Shown here: positions 43,099 through 51,477 of the stretch, one piece after another
Layout of the letters: each line of letters begins with the position of its first letter
How positions within the stretch are numbered: position 1 is the stretch's first letter
From: Martinezella tropici
GTDB lineage: Bacteria; Pseudomonadota; Alphaproteobacteria; Rhizobiales; Rhizobiaceae
Direction of reading: 5' to 3'
NCBI RefSeq assembly: GCF_003287875.1
Contig: NZ_QMKK01000054.1
Span: 124,001-188,000 of the forward strand
Length of the DNA stretch: 64,000 nt
The notes under the pieces: model-generated
The model's database searches: none
Told to the model about the DNA's origin: nothing
The model's input: only the letters and a program-made list of their open reading frames with translations
Position numbers and translations under genes: made by a program

Positions 43099-44349
43099 TC
43101 AGGCGTAGCGGCTGATGGCGAGGTCCGTCGCGTCGATATCAGGCCTGCGGCCGCTGACGAGATCGCTGATGACGCGCGCCGAGCCGGAACTCATGGTCCA
43201 TCCCAGCGTGCCGTGACCTGTATTGAGATAAAGCCCCTTGACCTTCGTCGGTCCGATGACCGGCGTGCCGTCCGGCGTCATCGGCCTCAGGCCCGACCAG
43301 AAGGAGGCCTTGGCAACGTCGCCGCCGGGGAAGAGATCGGTCACGGAATGCTCAAGCGTCCGGCGCCTCGCAAGGCCAAGATCATTGGTATAGCCGGAGA
43401 TTTCCGCCATGCCGCCGACGCGGATGCGATCGCCGAGCCGGGTGATGGCGATCTTGTAGGTTTCGTCCATGACGGTCGATTCCGGTGCGCGCGAGGCATC
43501 GGTGATCGGGATCGTCAGCGAATAGCCCTTGACCGGATAGACGGACAGGCTGATGCCGAGCGGTTTCAGCAGGAGTGGCGAATAGCTGCCAAGCGCAACA
43601 ACGATCGCATCCGCATCCACTCGCCCGCGATCGGTTATGACGGCGCGCGCCTGACCGCCCTCAGCGTCGAGCCCCTTGATCATCGTGCCGTATTGGAACT
43701 TTACGCCGAGCTCGATCGTCTTCGCAGCAAGCGCATTGGTGAATTTGAAGCAGTCGCCTGTCTCGTCCTTCGGCGTCAGCAGGCCGCCGACGATCTTCTC
43801 GCGAACGTGCTTGAGCGCCGGTTCGACACGAACGCAGCCGTCGCGATCCAGTACCTCATAGGGAATGCCGTCGGCCGCAAGAGCCTTGACGTCCTTGGCC
43901 GATGCATCGAGCTGCTGCTGCGTGCGGAACAGCTGCAGCGTGCCCTGCATGCGCTCGTCATAGGCGATGCCGGTCTCCTGGCGAAGCTGAGCCAGCGAGA
44001 TGCGGCTATAGTCGGCAAGGCGCAGCATCCGGCTCTTGTTGATCGCGTAGCGTTCCGACGTGCAGTTGGACAACATCCTGACCATCCAGGAGAGCATGGC
44101 GGCATCGACCTTCGGTCGCAAAATGAGCGGGGCATGTTTCATGAACAGCCACTTGATCGCCTTTGCGGGAATGCCGGGTGCCGCCCAGGGCGAGCAATAG
44201 CCGAAGGAGACTTCGCCGGCATTGGCAAAACTCGTTTCCAGCGCCGGCCCCTGTTGTCGGTCTATGACCGTGACTTCGTGGCCCGCCTTGGCAAGCTGAT
44301 AGGCTGACGTCACGCCGATGATGCCGGCACCCAGAACGACGACTTTCAT
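43099..44349 (-). CDS. dadA: D-amino acid dehydrogenase DadA
   Basis: 416 residues, membrane-associated FAD dehydrogenase. N-terminal dinucleotide-binding 'VVVLGAGIIGVTSAYQLAKAGHEVTVIDR' (landmark), 'GEVSFGYCSPWAAPGIP', and C-terminal 'WSGLRPMTPDGTPVIGPT' and 'LNTGHGTLGWTMSSGSARV' are all DadA features. It oxidises D-alanine and other D-amino acids to keto acids, passing electrons to the respiratory chain. It lies 31 bases downstream of the alanine racemase gene, forming a dad operon. Confidence 0.94.
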   Translation of the reverse strand: MKVVVLGAGIIGVTSAYQLAKAGHEVTVIDRQQGPALETSFANAGEVSFGYCSPWAAPGIPAKAIKWLFMKHAPLILRPKVDAAMLSWMVRMLSNCTSERYAINKSRMLRLADYSRISLAQLRQETGIAYDERMQGTLQLFRTQQQLDASAKDVKALAADGIPYEVLDRDGCVRVEPALKHVREKIVGGLLTPKDETGDCFKFTNALAAKTIELGVKFQYGTMIKGLDAEGGQARAVITDRGRVDADAIVVALGSYSPLLLKPLGISLSVYPVKGYSLTIPITDASRAPESTVMDETYKIAITRLGDRIRVGGMAEISGYTNDLGLARRRTLEHSVTDLFPGGDVAKASFWSGLRPMTPDGTPVIGPTKVKGLYLNTGHGTLGWTMSSGSARVISDLVSGRRPDIDATDLAISRYA

Positions 44350-44380
44350 GATGTCCTCAGAGACTCGAGAGATGGGAAGG

Positions 44381-45511
44381 TCAGCGATATTGACGGTGGA
44401 AGCGATGGCCGAGACTGGTCAGGATCTCATAGGAAATCAAGCCGGCGTCGTGTGCAAGATCATCCACGGTTTGATGATCTCCGAGAACTTCCACCATGCT
44501 GCCGAAGGTGAGCGCGCCTTCGGGCAGGGCGCTGATATCGATTGTCGTGCTGTCCATCGACACGCGACCGACGATCGGCAGGCGCACGCCATCATAGTAG
44601 ACCGCGCCGCGATCGCTGAGGCTGCGCGGCAGGCCGTCGGCATAGCCGGCAGCGATCGTCGCAAGCCGGGTCCGGCCTTTCGTGACATGCACGCCGCCAT
44701 AGCCGACACGCGCGCCTTCCGGGACGGTTCGGGTCTGCACCACTGCGACATCGAGCCGGACGACGACTTCCATAGGATTGGCGACACCGCGTGTCGGCGC
44801 ACCGCCGTAGAGGGCGATGCCCGGCCGTGCCAACACGCCGTGAAAATCGCCACCGAGGAAGATGCCGCCGGAATTCGCAAAGGAGATATCGTAGCTCGGG
44901 AATTCCGCTGCGACGCGGCGCATTTCGGCAAGCTGATCGGCATTTTGCCGGCTGTCGGCTTCGTCGGCGGAGGCGAGATGGCTCATGACGAACAGGATGT
45001 CGAGATCGTCGGATGTCTGCAGATGGGCAGCGACGGCGGCCCTGTCTTCAGGGGGTATGCCAAGCCGCGACATGCCGGTATCGAATTGCAGAACCGCCGG
45101 CAGCCTGCGCTGAAGCGCGCATGCGATACCACCCCATTGCTGCAGCTGATCGAGCGAATTGATCACAGGTACGATGCCGCCATCGGCACATGCTGCCTCG
45201 TTGCCGGGCAGCAGGCCATTCAGCACGAAGATTGTGGCGTCGCCGGGCAGTTGCGGACGCAGCCGTAGCGCTTCGATGAAGTGGGCGACGAAGAAATGCC
45301 GGCAACCGCGCGCATAGAGCGCTTTTGACACTTGATTGGCGCCGAGCCCATAGGAGTCGGCCTTCACGACAGCGGCTGTGCACGCCGGTGCGACGGCCGC
45401 GGACAGTTTGTCGTAGTTCCGGCAAAGGGCTGCCAGATCAATCGTCAGATAACCACAAGCCCCGCTGTCGATCGCCGATTTTGGCGCCCGCAAATCCGTT
45501 ATGCCGTCCAT
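44381..45511 (-). CDS. dadX: Alanine racemase (catabolic, DadX type)
   Basis: 376 residues, PLP enzyme. Lys50 in 'AAVVKADSYGLGAN' binds PLP, and the catalytic Tyr of the second base is in 'GARVGYGGVHVTKG'. 'GMSRLGI' and 'SMDSTTIDIS' are further conserved segments. It converts L-alanine to D-alanine, feeding DadA. The pairing with dadA makes the catabolic role (DadX) more likely than the cell-wall role (Alr). Expression is probably under the divergent Lrp-type regulator. Confidence 0.93.
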   Translation of the reverse strand: MDGITDLRAPKSAIDSGACGYLTIDLAALCRNYDKLSAAVAPACTAAVVKADSYGLGANQVSKALYARGCRHFFVAHFIEALRLRPQLPGDATIFVLNGLLPGNEAACADGGIVPVINSLDQLQQWGGIACALQRRLPAVLQFDTGMSRLGIPPEDRAAVAAHLQTSDDLDILFVMSHLASADEADSRQNADQLAEMRRVAAEFPSYDISFANSGGIFLGGDFHGVLARPGIALYGGAPTRGVANPMEVVVRLDVAVVQTRTVPEGARVGYGGVHVTKGRTRLATIAAGYADGLPRSLSDRGAVYYDGVRLPIVGRVSMDSTTIDISALPEGALTFGSMVEVLGDHQTVDDLAHDAGLISYEILTSLGHRFHRQYR

Positions 45512-45635
45512 GTCCGCCCTCGCTGTTCAAGTGCAGATTATTGAAATGATCGCGAAATTGCCTATCAAACAGCGATTGATTATTGTGTAGTTGCGTAGAT
45601 ATTGAAACGAACTGCGAATTTTTGAAAGAATTCAC
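45512..45635. promoter_or_regulatory. Divergent control region of dadX-dadA and the Lrp-type gene
   Basis: 124 A/T-rich bases between the start codons of the racemase and Lrp-type genes. Repeated GAAATTG/TATTGAAA-like words (for example ATTGAAATGATCGCGAAATTG around 45539) fit the loose A/T-rich sites of Lrp/AsnC proteins. No single strong palindrome is seen. Confidence 0.4.
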
Positions 45636-46100
45636 ATGCCGGCTCTCGATGCGATCGACCGCAATATTCTCCGCCTGCTTCGGCTCGATGCCCGCGTCAG
45701 CAATGCAAGGCTGGCGGGAGAGGTGGGATTGTCGCCGTCGGCCTGCCTCAGACGCATCAAGCTCATGGAGCAGGCTGGTGTCATCAGAGGCTATACGGCG
45801 CTGGTGGATACCTCCCAGGCGGAAGCCGCGATCGCAGTCATCATCAACATCACGCTCGAGCGGCAGACGGAGGATCACCTCGATCGTTTCGAGGCTGCGG
45901 TGCGCAAGCATCCGGAGATCAAGGAGTGTTTCCTGATGACGGGCGGATCCGATTATCTTCTGCGCGTCGAGGTCGCCAATCCCGGCGATTTCGAGCGCAT
46001 CCACAAGGATATTCTTTCGACCATGCCGGGCGTGCTGCGAATCCATTCGAGCTTCTCGATCCGCAATGTGCTTGCGACGCGGCCGAAAAATCCGCGCTGA
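45636..46100 (+). CDS. Lrp/AsnC-family regulator (probable DadR)
   Basis: 154 residues. The N-terminal helix-turn-helix ('DAIDRNILRLLRLDARVSNA' then 'LAGEVGLSPSACLRRIKLM') is followed by the C-terminal RAM ligand domain ('AVIINITLERQTEDHLDRFEA', 'ECFLMTGGSDYLLRVEV'). It is divergent from alr/dadA and probably activates them with alanine, as DadR does in other bacteria. The classical Lrp length and domain order are intact. Confidence 0.92.
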   Translation: MPALDAIDRNILRLLRLDARVSNARLAGEVGLSPSACLRRIKLMEQAGVIRGYTALVDTSQAEAAIAVIINITLERQTEDHLDRFEAAVRKHPEIKECFLMTGGSDYLLRVEVANPGDFERIHKDILSTMPGVLRIHSSFSIRNVLATRPKNPR

Positions 46101-46180
46101 AGAAGCGGCTGATATTGACCTGACCGTTCAGCTCGGCCGCCAGAATTCCGCTGGTTTCAATGTCTTTCAGGCTAAGGCCG

Positions 46181-47065
46181 TCAGGTGTCCGGCCTTGCAT
46201 GCATCTCGGCCGTCAGCCATCGCTCGAGCGCCAATGCGTCTGGCCTGCCTGCAATGTGCGGGGCGATCCAGAGCACCATGCGTCGGGGTCCAGGCAGGAA
46301 ACCGAATGGCGCCACCAGCCGCCCCGAGGCAAGCTGATCGAGCACCAGCATCTGCGGGACGACGGCAATGCCGAGACCGCAGGCGGCAGCCTGGATCAGT
46401 AGGTAGAAGTGGTCGAAGGCGGATTGCGACACGAGCCGCAGATCCGTTCTGCCCGCAATCGCCTGCCAGTCGCTCCAGGCCTGGGGACGCGTGCGCGTGG
46501 ACAGGAGCGCCGCATTCTCCATGTCTCCTGGGCAAAGAATGCCGGAGCGGCTCAGATACTCCGGCGAGCAGACCGGGCCGATCGCCTCCCCGCCCAATTC
46601 GCGGATGATCGCATCCTTCGGCGGTTCGATGACGCTCGAGCGGATTGCGAGGCTGATCTTGTCCCGGACGAAATCGACCTGATCGTAGTTCATGTTGAAT
46701 TGAAGGGCGATGTGGGGATGGCGCTCGTGGAATTGACCGATGCGGGGAATGATCCATCCCATCATAATCGATGAGGAGCAGGAAAGCGTCAGCGGACCGG
46801 GGCGAACACGCTCGACACTCGCCTGCATCAAGCCGAAGGCGCTTGCCAGCCCCTCGGCCAGCCGCAGCCCTTCTAGCGTCGGCTCGGTGGAATGGGCCCG
46901 GCGGTTGACGAGAATGACGCCCAAAGCCTGTTCGAGACCGCGAATGTGCCGGCTGATCGCGCCGTGCGTGACGCAAAGCTCGTCGGCAGCCAGCGTCATC
47001 GATCTGTGCCGCGCGGTCGCTTCGAAAGCCTTCAGGGCATTCAACGATGGAAGAGGGCCGCTCAT
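46181..47065 (-). CDS. LysR-family regulator (GcvA-like)
   Basis: 294 residues from ATG 47065 (AGGA 8 bases upstream); a GTG at 47104 would add 13 residues. The N-terminal winged helix ('LPSLNALKAFEATARHRSMT', 'LAADELCVTHGAISRHIRGLE') is of the GcvA/AmpR subtype. The C-terminal part is a LysR substrate domain ('GPLTLSCSSSIMMGWIIPRIG', 'AAACGLGIAVVPQML'). It is divergent from the ACS-family MFS gene at 47284 and probably regulates that transporter. Confidence 0.92.
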   Translation of the reverse strand: MSGPLPSLNALKAFEATARHRSMTLAADELCVTHGAISRHIRGLEQALGVILVNRRAHSTEPTLEGLRLAEGLASAFGLMQASVERVRPGPLTLSCSSSIMMGWIIPRIGQFHERHPHIALQFNMNYDQVDFVRDKISLAIRSSVIEPPKDAIIRELGGEAIGPVCSPEYLSRSGILCPGDMENAALLSTRTRPQAWSDWQAIAGRTDLRLVSQSAFDHFYLLIQAAACGLGIAVVPQMLVLDQLASGRLVAPFGFLPGPRRMVLWIAPHIAGRPDALALERWLTAEMHARPDT

Positions 47066-47088
47066 TGTCCAGTCCTGCGATAATGTGA

Positions 47089-47105
47089 TGTGATTTTTAC
47101 TCACA
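47089..47105. promoter_or_regulatory. LysR-type operator candidate
   Basis: TGTGA-N7-TCACA (47089-47105) is a perfect 17-bp inverted repeat with the T-N11-A core of LysR binding sites. It sits 23 bases upstream of the LysR start and between the two divergent genes. Confidence 0.5.
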
Positions 47106-47283
47106 TGACAAGGAGATTAAATCGTTTGCTTGCGGCTTGTCCATACCGCTAGAGATCAAGGTCATTCGAAGGCGCATGCGGCTGAAGGCAGGGACTGGAG
47201 GGGAAATCGGAGTTTCCGTTCTGTCAGCGACGCAAGCTGATCGCTGCGCTGCGGAGGAATTTCAGGACTGGGGAGGATTTCTA

Positions 47284-48624
47284 TTGCAGCCTGCTAATCA
47301 GGAAATGTCACAGGTCGAACGCTCGGCCATATCAAAGGTATCGAAGCGGCTGGTGCCGTTCATCGCCTTGATGTTCTTCATCAACTTCCTTGACCGTACC
47401 GCAATTTCCTTTGCCGGCCCGAACGGCATGACGACGGATCTGGCGCTGACGGCGGCGCAGTTCGGCTTCGCGGCGGGCATCTTCTTCTTCGGCTATATCG
47501 TGCTGGAGATTCCGAGCAATCTGGCGCTTCACAAATATGGCGCCCGCCGCTGGCTTGCCCGCATCATGGTGAGCTGGGGCATCGTGGCGCTCTTGTTCAC
47601 CTGGGTATCGAGCGCGACGGAGCTCTACGTGCTGCGTTTCCTCCTCGGCGTTGCCGAAGCCGGCTTCTTTCCGGGCGCGATCCTTTTCCTAAGCATGTGG
47701 GTGCCCGCCAAGCACCGCAACAAGATCCTGGCATTGTTCTATCTCGCCCAGCCGCTGACAACGGTCATCGGCGCGCCCTTTGCGGCGATGCTCATACAGA
47801 TGCACGGTCTCTTCGGCTTGGAAGGCTGGCGCGTCATGTTCTTCGGCGTTGCCGTTCCCGCCATCGTCATCGGCATCGTCGCATGGTTCTATCTCGCGGA
47901 TCGACCCGACGACGCCAAGTGGCTGACGCAGGCGGAAAAGGATTGGTTGAACCGCGAGCTTGCCGGCGAGGAAAAGGCCAAGGTGGCCGCTCATGGCAAG
48001 ATGACCGGTCTCGCCCTGACGGATGGCCGCGTGTGGCTGCTGTCGGTGATCTATTTCGGCCTGATCTACGGCCTCTATGCGCTGGCCTTCTTCCTGCCGA
48101 CCATCATTGCCGGTTTCGAGGCGAAGTTCGGCACCAAATTCGATGTCTTCGACAAGGGGTTGATCACGGCCATTCCCTACCTGCCGGCGGCGGTTGCGCT
48201 GTTCTTCTGGAGCCGCGATGCCTCCAGGCGTGGCGTTCGGCCGCGGCATATCGGCATTCCGGCTCTGATCGGCGCATTCAGCATTCCGGCCGCGCTCTAT
48301 ATGGGCTCGCCTGAAGCGACGATCGTCATGATCACGCTGACGGCCTGTGCGATCTTTTCCGCCCTGCCGAATTTCTGGGCCATTCCGTCGCGCTTTCTGA
48401 CCGGGCCAGCGGCCGCGGCAGGCATCGCCCTGATCAATACGATCGGCAACATCGCCGGCTTTGCCGCGCCCTATATCACCGGCGCGGTCAAGGATGCGAC
48501 CGGCCTTTACCAATTGCCAATGTTCATCGTCGGGGCGCTGATGCTGCTGTCGGCACTGCTCGCCTTCTCGCTGAGCGGCAGGGTAGAGGAACCGAAACTG
48601 GCTGCGTCGGCCAGCAGGGGCTGA
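47284..48624 (+). CDS. MFS transporter, anion:cation symporter (ACS) family
   Basis: About 446 residues, 12 membrane helices. 'VPFIALMFFINFLDRTAISFA' (helix 1 with the ACS 'N-x-LDR' motif), 'FFFGYIVLEIPSNLALHKYGARRWLARIM' and 'FFPGAILFLSMWVPAKHR' (landmarks) mark a D-galactonate/phthalate/organic anion symporter. The start may be TTG 47284, 6 bases after GGGGAGGA, or ATG 47305 with a poor site. A frame continuing to 47137 has no support. Divergent from a LysR regulator. The substrate is unknown. Confidence 0.85.
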   Translation: MQPANQEMSQVERSAISKVSKRLVPFIALMFFINFLDRTAISFAGPNGMTTDLALTAAQFGFAAGIFFFGYIVLEIPSNLALHKYGARRWLARIMVSWGIVALLFTWVSSATELYVLRFLLGVAEAGFFPGAILFLSMWVPAKHRNKILALFYLAQPLTTVIGAPFAAMLIQMHGLFGLEGWRVMFFGVAVPAIVIGIVAWFYLADRPDDAKWLTQAEKDWLNRELAGEEKAKVAAHGKMTGLALTDGRVWLLSVIYFGLIYGLYALAFFLPTIIAGFEAKFGTKFDVFDKGLITAIPYLPAAVALFFWSRDASRRGVRPRHIGIPALIGAFSIPAALYMGSPEATIVMITLTACAIFSALPNFWAIPSRFLTGPAAAAGIALINTIGNIAGFAAPYITGAVKDATGLYQLPMFIVGALMLLSALLAFSLSGRVEEPKLAASASRG

Positions 48625-48652
48625 AGCGTCCAGGGCAATGAATGGATGAATT

Positions 48653-48682
48653 CGATGGCGGTCACGAATGCGATCGCCATCG
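48653..48682 (+). terminator. Terminator-like hairpin after the ACS transporter gene
   Basis: CGATGGCG (48653-48660) pairs with CGCCATCG (48675-48682) and is followed by ATTTTC. The 14-nt loop is long. It sits in the 64-base gap to the convergent cyclodeaminase gene and may serve both. Confidence 0.45.
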
Positions 48683-48688
48683 ATTTTC

Positions 48689-49768
48689 TCAGCCGGCCCG
48701 CAGCAGCATGCCGAAGAGGTCGCGCGGGTCGTCCGGATCGGCAATAATATCGAGCTTCTGGAAGTAGTCCGTGCCTTTCAGCTTCTCGCGCACATAGCGC
48801 AAGGCGGAGAAATCCTCGATCGCAAAGCCGACGCTGTCGAATAGGGTGATCTGCCGCTCACTGCTGCGGCCCTGCGCCCTACCGGCGACGACCTGCCAGA
48901 GTTCAGTGATGGGATAGTCCGGATTCATCTGCTGGATCTCGCCTTCGACGCGCGTCTGCGGTGGATATTCGACGAAGGTGTCGGCGCGCAGCAGGATGTC
49001 GCGGTGAAGCTCGGTTTTGCCCGGGCAGTCGCCGCCGATGGCGTTGATGTGCACGCCGGCGCCGACCATGTTATCGGTCAAAATGGTCGCAAACTGTTTG
49101 TCGGCCGTGCACGTGGTGATGATGTCGGCGCCTTCGATGGCGGCCTGGGCCGAGGTGCAGGGCACGAGCCGCAGGCCCGTCTTGCCGAGATTACGCACGG
49201 TTTTTTCCGTCGCCTTCGGATCGATGTCGTAAAGGCGGACTTCCTGGATGCCGAGCACCGCCTTCATTGCCAGAGCCTGAAACTCTGCCTGCGCGCCGTT
49301 GCCGATCAGGGTCAGGCAGCGCGAATTGGCTGGTGCCAAATGGCGAGCCGCCATGGCCGAGGTCGCTGCCGTGCGCAGGGCGGTCAGCAGCGTCATTTCG
49401 GTCAGTAGCACCGGGTAGCCGGTCGAGACTTCCGCCAATAGGCCGAAGGCAGTGACGGTCTGCAGGCCCTGAGCCATGTTCTTCGGGTGGCCGTTCACAT
49501 ATTTGAAGCTGTAGACCGCTCCGTCGGAGGTCGGCATCAGCTCGATGACGCCGTCATGCGAATGGGAGGCGACGCGAGGAGTCTTGTCGAAGAGGTCCCA
49601 GCGACGGAAGTCGGCCTCGATGGCGTCGGTGAGTTCGACCAGCATGGTTTCAATGCCGACATGATGGACGAGCCGCATCATATTCTCGACGCTGACGAAG
49701 GGAATGAAGGCTTTTTCCGAAGGAAGCGGTGCGGTCATCGTCATGTCCTCGATGCAGTTGTTTTGCAT
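48689..49768 (-). CDS. ocd: Ornithine cyclodeaminase family protein (OCD/mu-crystallin)
   Basis: 359 residues. 'FIPFVSVENMMRLVHHVG' opens the fold, 'GYPVLLTEMTLLTALRTAATSAMAARHL' (landmark) carries the conserved substrate Arg, and 'CLTLIGNGAQAEFQALAM' is the NAD-binding loop. 'INAIGGDCPGKTELHRDIL' carries the catalytic Asp region. The length and the 'GDCPGK' segment resemble true ornithine cyclodeaminases (ornithine to proline plus ammonia), as opposed to shorter alanine dehydrogenase relatives. Divergent from an Lrp/AsnC gene. Two Met codons near the start make the exact start (49768 or ~49738) uncertain. Confidence 0.88.
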   Translation of the reverse strand: MQNNCIEDMTMTAPLPSEKAFIPFVSVENMMRLVHHVGIETMLVELTDAIEADFRRWDLFDKTPRVASHSHDGVIELMPTSDGAVYSFKYVNGHPKNMAQGLQTVTAFGLLAEVSTGYPVLLTEMTLLTALRTAATSAMAARHLAPANSRCLTLIGNGAQAEFQALAMKAVLGIQEVRLYDIDPKATEKTVRNLGKTGLRLVPCTSAQAAIEGADIITTCTADKQFATILTDNMVGAGVHINAIGGDCPGKTELHRDILLRADTFVEYPPQTRVEGEIQQMNPDYPITELWQVVAGRAQGRSSERQITLFDSVGFAIEDFSALRYVREKLKGTDYFQKLDIIADPDDPRDLFGMLLRAG

Positions 49769-49879
49769 AGGGTAACAAGCGGATCGATTGACTGAAATCG
49801 CAAAACTGTGTCAGTTCTGGTATTAGTTTATACGAATTGCCTAGTATTTTTGACGAAAAAGGCAGAACGGGATCACGCA

Positions 49880-50317
49880 ATGGCGCTTGCTAAATATATT
49901 CCGGACGATCTCGATCGGCGCATCATAGCGCATTTGCGCGCCGATGGCCGCGCTTCCCTCTCCAAGCTGTCGGATGCCTTGGGTGTCGCGCGCGGTACGG
50001 TGCAGAACCGGTTGGACCGGCTGATCGATACGGGTACGCTTCTCGGCTTCACCGTGCGGGTGCGCGAAGATTATGAAGAGCAGACTGTCCACGCCGTCAT
50101 GATGATCGAAGTCGTCGGCAAGTCGACGACCCAGGTCATCCGCAGGCTGCGCGGTCTGCCCGAGATCTATTCGCTGCATACGACCAACGGAAATTGGGAC
50201 CTGGTGGCTAATATCCGAGCCGCCAGCCTTTCGGACTTCGACCGGGTCCTGCGCGAAGTGCGGATGATCGACGGCGTCGCCAACAGCGAAACCAGCCTGC
50301 TGCTCAGCAGCCTATGA
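49880..50317 (+). CDS. Lrp/AsnC-family regulator
   Basis: 145 residues from ATG 49880 (MALAKYIPDD); the frame is open to 49808 but that part lacks a ribosome site. The N-terminal HTH ('DDLDRRIIAHLRADGRASLS', 'LSDALGVARGTVQNRLDRL') is followed by the RAM domain ('HAVMMIEVVGKSTTQVIRRL', 'GNWDLVANIRAASL'). Divergent from the ornithine cyclodeaminase gene and probably its activator, as in agrobacterial ornithine/arginine catabolism. The 110-base gap between them should hold the sites. Confidence 0.9.
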   Translation: MALAKYIPDDLDRRIIAHLRADGRASLSKLSDALGVARGTVQNRLDRLIDTGTLLGFTVRVREDYEEQTVHAVMMIEVVGKSTTQVIRRLRGLPEIYSLHTTNGNWDLVANIRAASLSDFDRVLREVRMIDGVANSETSLLLSSL

Positions 50318-50528
50318 TTCGCCTATAAGTGGCGGGACGCTGCGCCGCGATTGAAAACTCGCCGCATGTGTTGTTATGCTTTCGCACGGACCTCAGCCTA
50401 TTCACCTACGCCCTGCCTGTTCGTAAAGCTCATGCAGCAGATCTCGTAGGCCTCCACCTCAAATAAAGTGCAACAATCGACGGATCGCCGCTTTCGAGCG
50501 GAAGAATGGTATAGCTTCCATATACAAC
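50318..50528. other. Gap between Lrp-type gene and hutC-like gene
   Basis: 211 bases without a supported gene. The only structure noticed is a small perfect hairpin with a TTCG loop, CCGCT-TTCG-AGCGG at 50488-50501. No poly-T follows on either strand, so its function is unclear. Confidence 0.5.
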
Positions 50529-51284
50529 TTAGCGATCCGAAGACCTGCTGCTTTGGCTTTCCAGTCGATAACGGTTTCCGGGATAAACCAGCCGTGCCGT
50601 GGAAACGACGCCGCGCGCCGACCATGTCCGACGGCGGATCGTCAGGCAGGGTTCGGTTTTCAGGATGGTCAGCAGCTTGCATTCCCAGGCTTGCGGCATC
50701 ACGGCTTCGACCACATGCTCAGAGCCGCTCAAGGGCGCGACCGCCGAAAGATAGGCGTTCGGCGTCATGCCAATGAAGTCCTGCTGCAGGTAGTCGGGAG
50801 CGGCCTCCGGATGGACATGGCGATCCTCGATCTGGACCGGCACCCCATTCTCGCTATGGACGATCAGCGAGTGAAAAACCGGTGAACCGATGTCGAGTTC
50901 CAGCGCATCAGCGACATCGGGCGATGCGGCCTCGCGAGCCAGTACGATCACCGTTGCCTGGTGGGAATGGCCACGTTCGGCGATTTCCTCGGCGATATTG
51001 CGCACCTCGAACAGGGCGGATGCGCCCTTGCGTTCGGCGACGAAGGAGCCGACGCCCTGAATGCGTACCAGCTCGCCCTCGTTTGCGAGTTCGCGCAGCG
51101 CCCGATTGGCCGTCATCTTGCTGACGCCGAGTTCGACGACCAGCTCGTTTTCGGAGGGGACGCGATATTTCGGCGGCCACTCGCCGCTGTGAATGCGATC
51201 GAGTATCATCTGCTTGACGCCGGCATAGAGAGGCGCGGCGTCGTTTTCCGCCAGTTCGCGTTTCATCTCGCCGGAGCGCTTCAT
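50529..51284 (-). CDS. HutC-type GntR repressor
   Basis: 251 residues. N-terminal winged helix 'YAGVKQMILDRIHSGEWPP' and 'VPSENELVVELGVSKMTANRALREL' (landmarks) with 'RIQGVGSFVAERK' is the HutC subgroup hallmark. The C-terminal UTRA effector domain ('SPVFHSLIVHSENGVPVQIEDR', 'LTIRRRTWSARG') normally senses urocanate or a related small molecule. It is divergent from the ABC importer/ammonia-lyase-like operon and should repress it. The C-terminus ('LESQSSRSSDR') is slightly longer than usual. Confidence 0.92.
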   Translation of the reverse strand: MKRSGEMKRELAENDAAPLYAGVKQMILDRIHSGEWPPKYRVPSENELVVELGVSKMTANRALRELANEGELVRIQGVGSFVAERKGASALFEVRNIAEEIAERGHSHQATVIVLAREAASPDVADALELDIGSPVFHSLIVHSENGVPVQIEDRHVHPEAAPDYLQQDFIGMTPNAYLSAVAPLSGSEHVVEAVMPQAWECKLLTILKTEPCLTIRRRTWSARGVVSTARLVYPGNRYRLESQSSRSSDR

Positions 51285-51335
51285 TGCCTATTCCCTTTGC
51301 ACCGAGTGAATTTGCCTCGAAAACAACTTTCCCAC

Positions 51336-51370
51336 TTGCATATCATAAATTATCTCATATGGTACCCTAT
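51336..51370 (+). promoter_or_regulatory. Promoter and HutC-type operator candidate
   Basis: TTGCAT (51336-51341) and TATGGT (51358-51363), 16 bases apart, form a plausible promoter. ATATGGTACCCTAT (51357-51370) is a near-perfect palindrome centred on GGTACC (12 of 14 positions symmetric) and covers the -10. It is well placed for a GntR/HutC repressor to block the operon. Confidence 0.5.
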
Positions 51371-51477
51371 ACAACCTCGCAATCAATCCTAAAATTTCAT
51401 TGGGAAAGCGGGCAAGCCGGCGAAGATCGGTAGGAAGTGCTGCAAGGCCTGTTTCAACCTCAGAGGAGCTCTATACG

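Noticed and set aside
42937..44307. Long plus-strand open frame (456 codons) opposite dadA
   Set aside because: It is antisense to a fully conserved dadA, has no ribosome site and reads as low-complexity Arg/Asp-rich sequence, a usual shadow in GC-rich DNA.
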